Assembly (NCBI GenBank): GCA_017308235.1
Contig: JAFKFL010000027.1
Span: 124,001 to 188,000 of the forward strand
Length of the DNA: 64,000 bases
DNA from: Alphaproteobacteria bacterium
GTDB lineage: Bacteria; Pseudomonadota; Alphaproteobacteria; Reyranellales; Reyranellaceae
Reading direction: 5' to 3'
Made by a program: the position numbers and the translations under genes. Shown here piece by piece: positions 1 through 8,265 of the stretch (its first letter is position 1; each line of letters opens with the position of its first letter). Under the pieces are notes generated by a model that ran no database searches, was not told where the DNA came from, and saw only the letters and a program-made list of their open reading frames with translations.

Positions 1-1
1 C

Positions 2-109
2 GGCGTGCCGTGGACGGCCTCGGTCGGCAACAAGCCGCTCCTGCTTGCGTTGAAATCAGGCAATTTCGGCGCACCCGATTTCTTCACCAAGGCCTTCGCC
101 AGGTTATGA
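2..109 (+). CDS. otnK: 3-oxo-tetronate kinase, C-terminal fragment
   Basis: Only the last 35 codons are in the window; the frame is open at the left edge and stops with TGA at 107-109. The visible end reads LKSGNFGAPDFF, the conserved C-terminal signature of the four-carbon acid sugar kinase family (formerly DUF1537). OtnK phosphorylates 3-oxo-tetronate to its 4-phosphate. The stop overlaps the ATG of the next gene (ATGA), which implies translational coupling. The assignment is strengthened by otnC, otnI and a threonate-dehydrogenase-like gene directly downstream. Confidence 0.85.
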   Translation, partial: GVPWTASVGNKPLLLALKSGNFGAPDFFTKAFARL

Positions 110-750
110 GCAAGGAAGCGACATCACGCGACGCAATCTGTGCGCTGGGAGCGAAACTCGCCGCGCGCGGCCTCTGCCCCGGCACGTCGGGCAATATCAG
201 CGTCCGGATCGACGACGGCTGGCTGATGACGCCCACCAACTCGTCGCTGGGCGAGCTCGATCCTGCGCGGCTTTCCAGGCTCGACGCCGCGGGCAAGCAT
301 GTGGCCGGCGATCCGCCAACCAAGGAAGCGCTGCTGCATCGGTCGGTGTACGACGTGCGACCGAAGGACGGTGCGATCGTGCATCTTCACTCGACTCACG
401 CAGTGGCGATCTCTTGCCTCGACCCGTCGTGCCATCACAATGCGGAGACGACCCTGCCACCTATCACGCCCTACTTCGTGATGCGCGTGGGCAAGCTGCC
501 GCTGGTACCCTATTTCAAGCCGGGTGATCCCAAGCTCGCCGACGCCATCCGAGAATATGCCAAGGGGCATCGCGCCGTACTGCTGGCCAATCACGGACCG
601 GTCGTCGCCGGCTCGTCACTCTCGGCCGCATCGGCTTCGATCGAAGAGCTGGAGGAAACAGCCAAACTTCACCTGCTGCTTCAAGGCCTCAAGACACGCA
701 CGCTTTCCGACTTCCAGGTCCGCGAGATCGAGGAAGCCTTTCCATCGTGA
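106..750 (+). CDS. otnC: 3-oxo-tetronate 4-phosphate decarboxylase (class II aldolase family)
   Basis: The 214-residue product is a class II aldolase/adducin-type protein. It shows the phosphate-binding GTSGNIS near residue 28, the zinc-site HLHSTH near residue 92 and NHGPVV near residue 165. OtnC is known to decarboxylate 3-oxo-tetronate 4-phosphate to dihydroxyacetone phosphate, using a divalent metal in the cytoplasm. The ATG at 106 overlaps the otnK stop by 4 bp; the open frame extends further upstream, but that part lies inside otnK. An araD/fucA-type activity is possible from sequence alone, but the otn neighbours make OtnC the best call. Confidence 0.85.
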   Translation: MSKEATSRDAICALGAKLAARGLCPGTSGNISVRIDDGWLMTPTNSSLGELDPARLSRLDAAGKHVAGDPPTKEALLHRSVYDVRPKDGAIVHLHSTHAVAISCLDPSCHHNAETTLPPITPYFVMRVGKLPLVPYFKPGDPKLADAIREYAKGHRAVLLANHGPVVAGSSLSAASASIEELEETAKLHLLLQGLKTRTLSDFQVREIEEAFPS

Positions 751-773
751 GCGCCACTATCGTCATCCCACCC

Positions 774-847
774 GTGTCATCCCGAGCGCAGCGAGGGATC
801 CTTATCCCGGCGATTCGAAAGATCCCTCGCTGCGCTCGGGATGACAC
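774..847. repeat. Perfect 27-bp inverted repeat (REP-like palindromic unit)
   Basis: The arms are 774-800 and 821-847 and are perfectly complementary. The left arm starts GTGTCATCCCGAGCGCAGCG, and 20 bp separate the arms. It fills most of the 116-bp gap between otnC and otnI. This type of GTCATCCCGAGCG element is a dispersed palindromic repeat in many bacterial genomes. No second copy was noticed in this window. In RNA it would form a very stable hairpin, which could stabilise the upstream otnK-otnC message or reduce read-through into otnI. Confidence 0.85.
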
Positions 848-866
848 CTAGCGTCCGGAACCAACC

Positions 867-1652
867 ATGCCCAAGCTCGCCGCCAACCTCTCCTGGATCT
901 ATCAGGAGGTGCCCTTCCTACAGCGCTTCGGCGCTGCCGCCGCGCATGGCTTCAAGGCCGTCGAAATCCTCTTCCCCTACGAGGCGCCGGCGGCGGAGAT
1001 CGCGGCCGAGCTCAAGAAGCACAAGCTCACGCAGGCGCTGTTCAACCTGCCGCCCGGCGATGCAAGCAAGGGCGAGCGTGGCGTGGCGGCGCTGCCCGGG
1101 CGTGAATCAGACTTCGCCGCCGCCCTCGAGACGGCGCTGGACTACGCGAAGGCCCTGGAGTGCCGCACGCTGCACGTCATGTCGGGCATGATCGCGCCCG
1201 GGGCCGATACCTCGGCCATGCACCGCACGTTCGTCTCGAACCTCAGGAAGGCCTGCGACCGCACGGCCAACAGCGGCATCACGCTCGTGCTGGAGCCGAT
1301 CAATCATCGTGACATTCCCGGCTATTTCACCAACACCACCGATCAGGTGAAGAAGATCATCGACGAGGTCGGCGCACCGCATCTCAGGCTGCAGCTCGAC
1401 CTTTATCACCTGCAGGTGACGGAAGGCGATCTTACCAAGCGCACCGAGCGATTGTTCCCCCTCACAGCGCATGTGCAGATTGCCGGCAATCCCGATCGCA
1501 ATGAACCCGATCTTGGCGAGGCCAACCACCTTTATCTCCTCGATGTGCTCGACCGTCTGGGATATCAGGGTTACGTCGGACTGGAATACAAACCCAAGAC
1601 GACAACCGCCGCCGGGTTGGGCTGGGCGGCGAAATACGGCATCAAGGTTTGA
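867..1652 (+). CDS. otnI: 2-oxo-tetronate isomerase (hydroxypyruvate isomerase family)
   Basis: The 261-residue TIM-barrel protein belongs to the xylose-isomerase-like/Hyi family. It has LEPINHRD near residue 148, LQLDLYHLQ near 176 and HVQIAGNPDRNEPD near 203, and ends with a GLEYKP-type motif. These carry the usual Glu, Asp and His metal ligands. OtnI interconverts 2-oxo-tetronate and 3-oxo-tetronate, feeding OtnK and OtnC. Hydroxypyruvate isomerase is the main alternative name for this family. It is followed after 2 bp by the dehydrogenase, so the two are surely co-transcribed. Confidence 0.85.
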   Translation: MPKLAANLSWIYQEVPFLQRFGAAAAHGFKAVEILFPYEAPAAEIAAELKKHKLTQALFNLPPGDASKGERGVAALPGRESDFAAALETALDYAKALECRTLHVMSGMIAPGADTSAMHRTFVSNLRKACDRTANSGITLVLEPINHRDIPGYFTNTTDQVKKIIDEVGAPHLRLQLDLYHLQVTEGDLTKRTERLFPLTAHVQIAGNPDRNEPDLGEANHLYLLDVLDRLGYQGYVGLEYKPKTTTAAGLGWAAKYGIKV

Positions 1653-1654
1653 TC

Positions 1655-2569
1655 ATGAGCGACAAGAACACGCCCGCCATCGCTTTCATCGGGCTGGGCT
1701 CGATGGGGCTCGGCATGGCGAAGAACCTGCTGAAGGCTGGCCACAAGGTCGTGGGCGTCGATCCCAGCGCCGTCGCCCGCGAGGCCTTCAAGGCCGCCGG
1801 CGGTTCGGTCGCCGACACGCCCGCAGCAGCAGCCGAGGCGGCGGACGTCGTCGTGATCGCCGTCGTGAACGACAAGCAGGTCGAGACGGTGCTCTACGGC
1901 GAAGGCGGCGCCGCCTCCTCGCTGCACAAGGGCGGGCTCGTCATGCAGTGCGCCACCGTGCCGGCGGCTTTCGCGCGCAGTCTCGGCGAGCGTCTTGCCA
2001 AGAGCGGTCATGATTTCCTCGATGCGCCGATGTCGGGCGGCCGAGCGCGCGCCGAATCGGGCGAGCTCACCTTCATGGCCTCGGGCTCGCCCAAGGCGTT
2101 CGCTGCAGCCGAGAGCCTCCTCGCCGCTACCTCGGCCAAGGTCTTTCGCCTGGGCGATGCGCCCGGCATCGGCTCGCTGGTGAAGATCGTGAACCAACTT
2201 CTCGCCGGCGTGCACATCGCGACCGCCGCCGAAGCCATGGCGCTTGCCGCCAAGGCCGGCGCCGACACGCGCGCGGTCTATGAGGTGATTTCCGCCAGTG
2301 CCGGCAACTCGTGGATGTTCGGCAACCGCGTGCCGCACATGCTCGACGAAGATTATGCGCCACTTTCCGCGGTCGAGATCTTCGTGAAGGATCTCGGCCT
2401 GGTGCTGGGCACCGGCCACGAGCATCGCCTGCCGCTGCCCATGGCGGCGGCAGCGCATCAGCTTTTTCTCGCCGCGGCGGGGGCCGGCTGGGGGCGTCTC
2501 GATGACGCGGCCGTCGTGAAGGTCTACGAACAGGCAGGCGACTTCAAAGTGTCGTCGCCCAAGCGTTAG
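1655..2569 (+). CDS. ltnD: L-threonate/D-erythronate-type dehydrogenase (3-hydroxyisobutyrate dehydrogenase family)
   Basis: The 304-residue NAD(P)-dependent beta-hydroxyacid dehydrogenase has the N-terminal Rossmann signature FIGLGSMGLGMAKNL. It also has DAPMSGGRARAESGEL (substrate loop) and KIVNQLL, which contains the catalytic lysine of this family. Within an otn cluster the expected role is oxidation of a tetronate at C2 to 2-oxo-tetronate, the substrate of OtnI. The ATG at 1655 is preferred; a TTG two codons upstream overlaps the otnI stop. Tartronate semialdehyde reductase (GlxR/GarR) is a close relative and cannot be excluded by motifs alone. Confidence 0.8.
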   Translation: MSDKNTPAIAFIGLGSMGLGMAKNLLKAGHKVVGVDPSAVAREAFKAAGGSVADTPAAAAEAADVVVIAVVNDKQVETVLYGEGGAASSLHKGGLVMQCATVPAAFARSLGERLAKSGHDFLDAPMSGGRARAESGELTFMASGSPKAFAAAESLLAATSAKVFRLGDAPGIGSLVKIVNQLLAGVHIATAAEAMALAAKAGADTRAVYEVISASAGNSWMFGNRVPHMLDEDYAPLSAVEIFVKDLGLVLGTGHEHRLPLPMAAAAHQLFLAAAGAGWGRLDDAAVVKVYEQAGDFKVSSPKR

Positions 2570-2578
2570 ACTGACGGC

Positions 2579-3991
2579 ATGAGGCGCGAGCGTTTCACCA
2601 AGATTGTCGCCACTCTGGGTCCGGCCACGTCCAGTGCCGAGCGGCTGCGCGCGTTGTTCGATGCAGGCGCCGACGTCTTCCGACTGAACTTCAGCCACGG
2701 CTCGCCGGACGATCACAAGCATCGCGTCGAGCTGCTGCGTGCGCTGGAGAAACAATACAAGTATCCGATCGCCATCCTGATGGACCTGCAGGGGCCCAAG
2801 CTGCGATTGGGCACCTTCGCCAACGGGCCGATGGAGCTGAAGAAGGGCCAGAAGCTGCGCTTCGATCTCGATCCCGAGCCCGGAACTGCAAAGCGCATTC
2901 CCCTGCCCCATCCTGAGATCTTCAAGGCGGCCCAACCCGAGGGCCTGCTGCTAATCGACGATGGCAAGGTGCGGCTACGCATCAAGGCCCACAGCGAGAT
3001 GACCATCGATGCGACTGTCGAGGTCGCGGGTCCGATCAGCGACCGAAAGGGCGTGAACCTGCCCAATCTCATGCTGCCGCTCTCGCCGATGACGCCGAAG
3101 GACCGGCGCGATCTCGACTACGGTCTGTCGCTGGGCGTCGACTGGGTGGCGCTCTCCTTTGTGCAACGAGCCGACGACATTGCCGAGCTGAAAAAGCTGG
3201 TTGCGGGCCGCGCCGCGGTGATGGCCAAGCTCGAGAAGCCGCAGGCGATCGAGCACCTCGACGAGATCATCGAGCAGAGCGATGGCATCATGGTGGCGCG
3301 CGGCGATCTCGGCGTGGAGCTGCCGCCTGAGGCCGTGCCGCCGTTGCAGAAGCGTATCCTCGCGGCCTGCCGCGCGGCCGGCAGGCCGGCGATTGTGGCG
3401 ACGCAAATGCTCGATTCGATGGTCCACTCGCCGACACCCACGCGAGCCGAGGCCTCGGACGTCGCCACCGCCGTCTACGACGGGACGGACGCGGTGATGC
3501 TCTCGGCGGAGTCAGCCTCCGGCGACTATCCGGTCGAAGCCGTCACCATCATGGATCGCATCCTGAAGAGCGTGGAGGCCGACCCCCTCTATCGCCGTCT
3601 GATGGACGCGAGCCGCCGCGAACCCGAGGCCACCACCGCGGACGCGATCAGCGCGGCGGCACGCCAGTGCGCCCATACGCTGGGTGCAGCAGCGATCGTC
3701 ACCTTCACCAACACCGGCTCGACCACGTTGCGCGCCGCGCGTGAGCGGCCCGACGTGCAGATCCTTTGCCTCACCCCCAACCTCAATACGGCGCGGCGCC
3801 TGACCTTGGCCTGGGGCGTTCATCCCGTGCAGACGGAGGACGCGCACAGCTTCTCCGACATGGTTCAGCGAGCCGTAAGGATTGCGCGCAAGGAAAAGCT
3901 TGCTCAGACAGGCGAAAGGCTTGTCATCACGGCCGGCGTGCCCTTTGGGACGCCCGGCGCCACCAACACACTTCGTATCGCCTACATCTAG
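2579..3991 (+). CDS. pyk: Pyruvate kinase
   Basis: The 470-residue protein is full length for bacterial pyruvate kinase. Landmarks in order are FRLNFSHG, MDLQGPKLRLG, the ARGDLGVELP stretch around residue 242, and MLDSMVHSPTPTRAEASDVA, which leads into the ADP/PEP and Mg2+ site. The C-terminal domain is allosteric in type. The reaction is PEP + ADP to pyruvate + ATP. It starts 9 bp after ltnD on the same strand, so it is probably the distal gene of the otn transcript and drains the DHAP made by OtnC toward pyruvate. ATG start. Confidence 0.97.
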   Translation: MRRERFTKIVATLGPATSSAERLRALFDAGADVFRLNFSHGSPDDHKHRVELLRALEKQYKYPIAILMDLQGPKLRLGTFANGPMELKKGQKLRFDLDPEPGTAKRIPLPHPEIFKAAQPEGLLLIDDGKVRLRIKAHSEMTIDATVEVAGPISDRKGVNLPNLMLPLSPMTPKDRRDLDYGLSLGVDWVALSFVQRADDIAELKKLVAGRAAVMAKLEKPQAIEHLDEIIEQSDGIMVARGDLGVELPPEAVPPLQKRILAACRAAGRPAIVATQMLDSMVHSPTPTRAEASDVATAVYDGTDAVMLSAESASGDYPVEAVTIMDRILKSVEADPLYRRLMDASRREPEATTADAISAAARQCAHTLGAAAIVTFTNTGSTTLRAARERPDVQILCLTPNLNTARRLTLAWGVHPVQTEDAHSFSDMVQRAVRIARKEKLAQTGERLVITAGVPFGTPGATNTLRIAYI

Positions 3992-4048
3992 CCATAAAAA
4001 ACTCCGGGGATGGCTGCGAAGAGTCGCGCGTAGTCCATTCAGAAGGCA

Positions 4049-4318
4049 GTGCGCGTGAGGCGACTCGTGGAAAGCAACCGATCAAAAACTATCGCCCGTT
4101 CCAAAGGAGCGGCCCTGAATTGGGTGGACTATCTCGTCCTGGCTGCCTCGATTTTGACGTTTTTGGCCGTCGTCGCCTCGAACAACCCGCATACCGCGCG
4201 TGCGGAAGGTCGTTCGACGCTGATCACCGCGGCCGAATTACCTGAACAGGCAAGGCAGGTGCCGATCGATCCCGCGTTGATTGGCGCGAGGATACGGCTG
4301 GCCAACGGCCAATTGTAG
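4049..4318 (+). CDS. Small hypothetical protein with one membrane segment
   Basis: The 89-residue product is not recognised. It has a basic N-terminus (RRLVESNRSKTIARSK), one hydrophobic segment around residues 26-43 (YLVLAASILTFLAVVAS) and a polar tail ending RLANGQL. This suggests a small inner-membrane or secreted protein. A GTG at 4049 follows AGAAGG at 4041-4046; a second GTG at 4055 is also possible. It follows pyruvate kinase by 57 bp and converges on the paaK-like gene, whose stop is 9 bp away. It has no visible partner. Confidence 0.5.
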   Translation: MRVRRLVESNRSKTIARSKGAALNWVDYLVLAASILTFLAVVASNNPHTARAEGRSTLITAAELPEQARQVPIDPALIGARIRLANGQL

Positions 4319-4327
4319 TCTGATCGT

Positions 4328-5608
4328 TCAGCCGTTCGATCGCCTGTCGATCACGCGTCGCGCCTTACCCATCGATCGCTCGATGGCGCCGGGGTCAACG
4401 ATCTCGATCACCGCCGACAGTCCGCACATTCCCTTCAGGCGCCGCACAAGGTCGCTGCTGCTTCGGACGATATCGTCGCCGACAAGGCTTGTCCGGCTTT
4501 CCACCTTCACCAGGAGGTCGTCCAGCGCGCCAGTACGCGTAAGCTCGATCACGTAATGGCCGGTAAGCACCGGGTCGCGCAGGATCTGCTCCTCGACCTG
4601 GCTCGGGAAAAGATTGACGCCGCGCACGATCAGCATGTCGTCGCTGCGGCCGGTGATCTTGGCCATGCGCCGCATCACCGTGGCCTCGCCCGGCAGCAGC
4701 CGCGTTAGGTCGCGGGTTCGATAGCGGATGACCGGCATCGCCTCCTTGGTGAGCGAGGTGAAGACGAGTTCGCCCGGTTGGCCATCCGGAACGGGCATTC
4801 CGGTTTCGGGATCGACGGCCTCCGGCAGGAAATGGTCCTCCCAGATCGTGGGTCCGCCCTTGGCGTCGGCAAACTCGCAGGAGACGCCCGGGCCCATCAC
4901 CTCGCTCAGGCCATAGACATCAACCGCGTTGATGCCCATGCGCTGCTCGATCTCGGCCCGCATGCCCTCGGTCCAGGGCTCGGCGCCGAAGAAGCCGAAC
5001 CTGAGTTGCGTCTTGCGCGGATCGATGCCGACGCGATCGAACTCGTCGGCGATCGCCATCATGTAGGACGGCGTCATCAGCACGCCATGCGCGCCGAAAT
5101 CGGTGATGAGCTGGACCTGACGCTCACCGAAGCCACCCGACATCGGCACCACGGTGCAGCCCAGCCGCTCGGCGCCGTAGTGGAAGCCGAGCCCGCCCGT
5201 GAAGAGGCCATAGCCATAGGCGTTGTGCAGGATGTCGCCAGGCCGCGCGCCGCCGGCATAGAGGGAGCGCGCCATCAGCGCGCTCCAGGTGTCGATGTCC
5301 TTCGCTGAATAGCCCACCACCGTCGGCCGTCCCGTCGTGCCGCTCGAGGCATGGATGCGCACGCATTTCTCGCGCGGAAGGGCGAACATGCCGAACGGGT
5401 AGGCATCGCGCAGGTCGCGCTTCTCGGTGAACGGAAAGCGCCGCAGGTCATCCAGCGAACACAGGTCGTCCGGGTGGACGCCGGCGGCCTCGCACTTGGC
5501 GCGATACGGCTTCTGATGGGCATAGGCATGAGCCAAGGCTACCTTCAACCGCTCGAGCTGGAGAGCCCGCAGGGCATCGAGGCTGAGATCGAACTCGGGA
5601 AAGCGCAT
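4328..5608 (-). CDS. paaK: Phenylacetate-CoA ligase-type aryl-CoA synthetase
   Basis: The 426-residue adenylate-forming enzyme has the PaaK layout. The ATP loop SSGTTGRP is at residues 88-95, YGLSEVMGPG lies in the middle, YRTRDLTRL follows, and the C-terminal lid contains GRSDDMLIVRGVNLFPSQVE. PaaK converts phenylacetate, CoA and ATP to phenylacetyl-CoA + AMP + PPi. No other paa genes are nearby, so the true substrate may be another aromatic acid. It starts 2 bp after the DUF2339 gene and is the last gene of a long minus-strand run. Confidence 0.85.
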   Translation of the reverse strand: MRFPEFDLSLDALRALQLERLKVALAHAYAHQKPYRAKCEAAGVHPDDLCSLDDLRRFPFTEKRDLRDAYPFGMFALPREKCVRIHASSGTTGRPTVVGYSAKDIDTWSALMARSLYAGGARPGDILHNAYGYGLFTGGLGFHYGAERLGCTVVPMSGGFGERQVQLITDFGAHGVLMTPSYMMAIADEFDRVGIDPRKTQLRFGFFGAEPWTEGMRAEIEQRMGINAVDVYGLSEVMGPGVSCEFADAKGGPTIWEDHFLPEAVDPETGMPVPDGQPGELVFTSLTKEAMPVIRYRTRDLTRLLPGEATVMRRMAKITGRSDDMLIVRGVNLFPSQVEEQILRDPVLTGHYVIELTRTGALDDLLVKVESRTSLVGDDIVRSSSDLVRRLKGMCGLSAVIEIVDPGAIERSMGKARRVIDRRSNG

Positions 5609-5610
5609 GT

Positions 5611-8232
5611 CTATTTCTCTGGGGTTGGGTCGAAACCGAGCCGACGATAGACGAATCCCAGACCGAGCAGCGCCGCTCCAAGGCCGAGGAAGGAAATGAC
5701 CCTCAGGAGGCCGTGCAGCCCAGCGAGATCGATCAGGAATACCTTGATCACCACGATGCAGACCAGCGCCATGCCGGTGTGGCGGAACGCGGCCGAGCGG
5801 CGCACGAAGCCGAAGGTCAGCAACGCCACGCCGAACAGCAGCCAGACGAAGGAATAGGCATAGAGCTCCACCCCTTCTGCCTCCAGCCCCGGGCGATCGA
5901 AGCCGGGATCGAAGAAATGGCGGACCTCGAGCGACAGGTAGACGAAGGAAAGCACGCCCGTCGCTCCGGCAGCCAACATCACGAACTTCTTGTCGCGCTC
6001 GACGTCAGGCATCCAGTGCCGTGCCATGGCCGCCATCGCCGCCGGGGCGGCATAGGCAAGCAGCAGGCCGTTCAGGAGGGGAAGCTCGCCCACATTAGCC
6101 GACTCCCAAATAGGGTTGGCGATCACTACTTGAACGATCAGCGCCGTGCCGACAGCCAGGAGTCCACTGGCACGCCAGGCCCAAAGGGCAACGAGATCGC
6201 GGCGCCAGCGTGCCACCCACAACGCGGCGAGCGCGAAGGCGCCCCACACCAGTACATAGAAGGCGCGCTCCATGAACGACGAGTCGAACGCATCCATTGC
6301 GTTGTGCTGGAAGACGCTTCGGACCTCTAGCGTCACCAACATAAAGGCGAGAAGTGCTATGGCCGCCTCCGTGGCCCGTACCAGCGGCTCGTCGCGCACA
6401 CGCCGGAGGTAGCGCAACCCGACACAGAACGCCGTGATCGAGATGCCATAGCCCCACAGGATCCAGTTGAGGATCGGCGTCACACCCAACGGATAGTCGA
6501 GCACCCAGGGATTCAAGACGAAACGCACGACCACGACTGCGAGCAAGCCCCAGCAGATCCGCCGCATGGCGACCAGATCGAGCGTTGCTGCAATGGCCGC
6601 GACCGCGGCGAATTCGACGGCGTAGGCCACCGTGATCCATTCGTGGCGCAGCTCCAACGCGATGGCGGCGGCGATGAAGAAAGAAACGCCGGCCGCGAGG
6701 AAGCCCAACGCCTCCGTCGCTCCTGCCATCCGCTGCCGCCAATGCGCCAGCCGCTCCGCACCGATCAGGAACGGGGCCGCGAGACCGATGCTGATCAAGC
6801 CCCACGGTGTCGCGGTCTTGAGCTCGCGCAGGACAAACCAGCAGAACAGGAAATGCGTGAGAGCCGCCGCCACCGACAGCGCCGCCCAAAATCCCGGCCG
6901 GGCCGCGTTCCACATCAAAGCGAACGCCCCGGCTGCGTAGAGCCCGCCGAACAGGATCGCCCGCGTGGCGAAGCGGTCGGCATCCCAGCCGATGCCGGCC
7001 GTCGTCATGGTCCCCCACCACAGAACCAGCGCCGTGAGCGATAGCGCCGGTGCGAGTGCCGCATGATATTGGAAGCGCGGCGCCCAGCGGCCGAGGGCAT
7101 AGGCGCCGAGGCCATGTGCGGCGAGCGCGAGCCAGCCAGCGTTCTGCTCGCCGCCGTCGCGGATGATGATGGCGACGAGAAGAACGCCGGTGCCGGCCAA
7201 CGCCGTCCACATCAACATCACGACATCGACGGGCGGATTCTCGCTTTCGCCCAATCGCTTCCAGCTTGTCCACACGAACAGTCCAGCCACGGCCACGAGG
7301 AACGCGCCGACCCACGGCAAGCCGTCGGTCGTCGCCGTCATCCAGACAATAGTCCAGAGCGCCGCCCCCGCCAGCACTCCCCAACCCAGCAGCCACCAGC
7401 CTCGATAACGGATGACGCCCAACGTGCCCGCGGCGATCGCCAGCAGGTAGCCGAACAGCACCGGCACGTTCGGCGCTTCGCTGCCGATGATCGCGGGGCT
7501 CACGAACCCACCCACGAACGCCAGCGCCGCGACAAAAATGCCGTGGCGCAACGAAAGACCGATCGCGAACGCCGTGAGAGCCGTCGCACCACCCCCGGCT
7601 GCTACTTGGGAAATCATGCCGTAGAGCGCGACAGCCGCGAACAGCGCGCCATAGAGCGCGGCAACGCCGGCGGCGGCCATGGCTTGCGCCACACGATCGT
7701 CGCGCGGCCGTACCTTCTCCGCGCCCGCGATCAAACCGAAGCCGAACAGCGCCGCCAGGATCACGCGCACTTCAGGCGAGAGGTAACCTTCGTCGATCGA
7801 GTAGCGGACAAGGAAGACCGCTGCGAGCGCCAGGGTGATGGCGCCAACCCAGATGAAGGCGCGCGCCCCCAGCCGCTGTTCCCAGCCGACTTTGGCAGCC
7901 GCCGGAGCGGGTTCCTCCGAAGGCGGCATCGGCGGAGCCGGTGGCGGGCTCTCCGCTTCTCCCTGTTCGGGTATTTGTTCGGGCTCGAACGGCGGCGGCA
8001 AAGGTGCCGCCGTTTCCGATGGCGGGGCGATCACTTCCGGCGGTGCTGCCGCCTGTTCCTCAGATTGAGACGGCGGTTGTTGCCCGATCTGCCGCCGTAA
8101 GGCGGCAACTTCCGCTACCAACCGCGCATTCTGGTCGCGCAGGCTGGACGTGCGGGCCAAGGCAACGAGCGCCACAATAGGCGTACCGAAGGCCCAGGCG
8201 AGCCCCAGCAGGATAAGCAGGACGTATTCCAA
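5611..8232 (-). CDS. DUF2339 large polytopic membrane protein
   Basis: The 873-residue product starts with one hydrophobic segment (LILLGLAWAFGTPIVALVAL). A short coiled coil follows (roughly residues 30-50, LRDQNARLVAEVAALRRQ), then a Pro/Glu-rich linker to about residue 115. The rest is more than twenty hydrophobic stretches filling the protein to the C-terminus. This architecture is typical of DUF2339 family members, whose biochemical function is unknown. It sits between an amidohydrolase (33 bp upstream) and paaK (2 bp downstream) and is likely co-transcribed with both. Confidence 0.85.
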   Translation of the reverse strand: MEYVLLILLGLAWAFGTPIVALVALARTSSLRDQNARLVAEVAALRRQIGQQPPSQSEEQAAAPPEVIAPPSETAAPLPPPFEPEQIPEQGEAESPPPAPPMPPSEEPAPAAAKVGWEQRLGARAFIWVGAITLALAAVFLVRYSIDEGYLSPEVRVILAALFGFGLIAGAEKVRPRDDRVAQAMAAAGVAALYGALFAAVALYGMISQVAAGGGATALTAFAIGLSLRHGIFVAALAFVGGFVSPAIIGSEAPNVPVLFGYLLAIAAGTLGVIRYRGWWLLGWGVLAGAALWTIVWMTATTDGLPWVGAFLVAVAGLFVWTSWKRLGESENPPVDVVMLMWTALAGTGVLLVAIIIRDGGEQNAGWLALAAHGLGAYALGRWAPRFQYHAALAPALSLTALVLWWGTMTTAGIGWDADRFATRAILFGGLYAAGAFALMWNAARPGFWAALSVAAALTHFLFCWFVLRELKTATPWGLISIGLAAPFLIGAERLAHWRQRMAGATEALGFLAAGVSFFIAAAIALELRHEWITVAYAVEFAAVAAIAATLDLVAMRRICWGLLAVVVVRFVLNPWVLDYPLGVTPILNWILWGYGISITAFCVGLRYLRRVRDEPLVRATEAAIALLAFMLVTLEVRSVFQHNAMDAFDSSFMERAFYVLVWGAFALAALWVARWRRDLVALWAWRASGLLAVGTALIVQVVIANPIWESANVGELPLLNGLLLAYAAPAAMAAMARHWMPDVERDKKFVMLAAGATGVLSFVYLSLEVRHFFDPGFDRPGLEAEGVELYAYSFVWLLFGVALLTFGFVRRSAAFRHTGMALVCIVVIKVFLIDLAGLHGLLRVISFLGLGAALLGLGFVYRRLGFDPTPEK

Positions 8233-8265
8233 GGGCTCCCCAAGCCGCCGTCGGCACTCCGAGCG

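Noticed and set aside
1571..2935. 454-codon minus-strand frame opposite otnI, ltnD and pyk
   Set aside because: It crosses three well-supported plus-strand genes and shows no domain.
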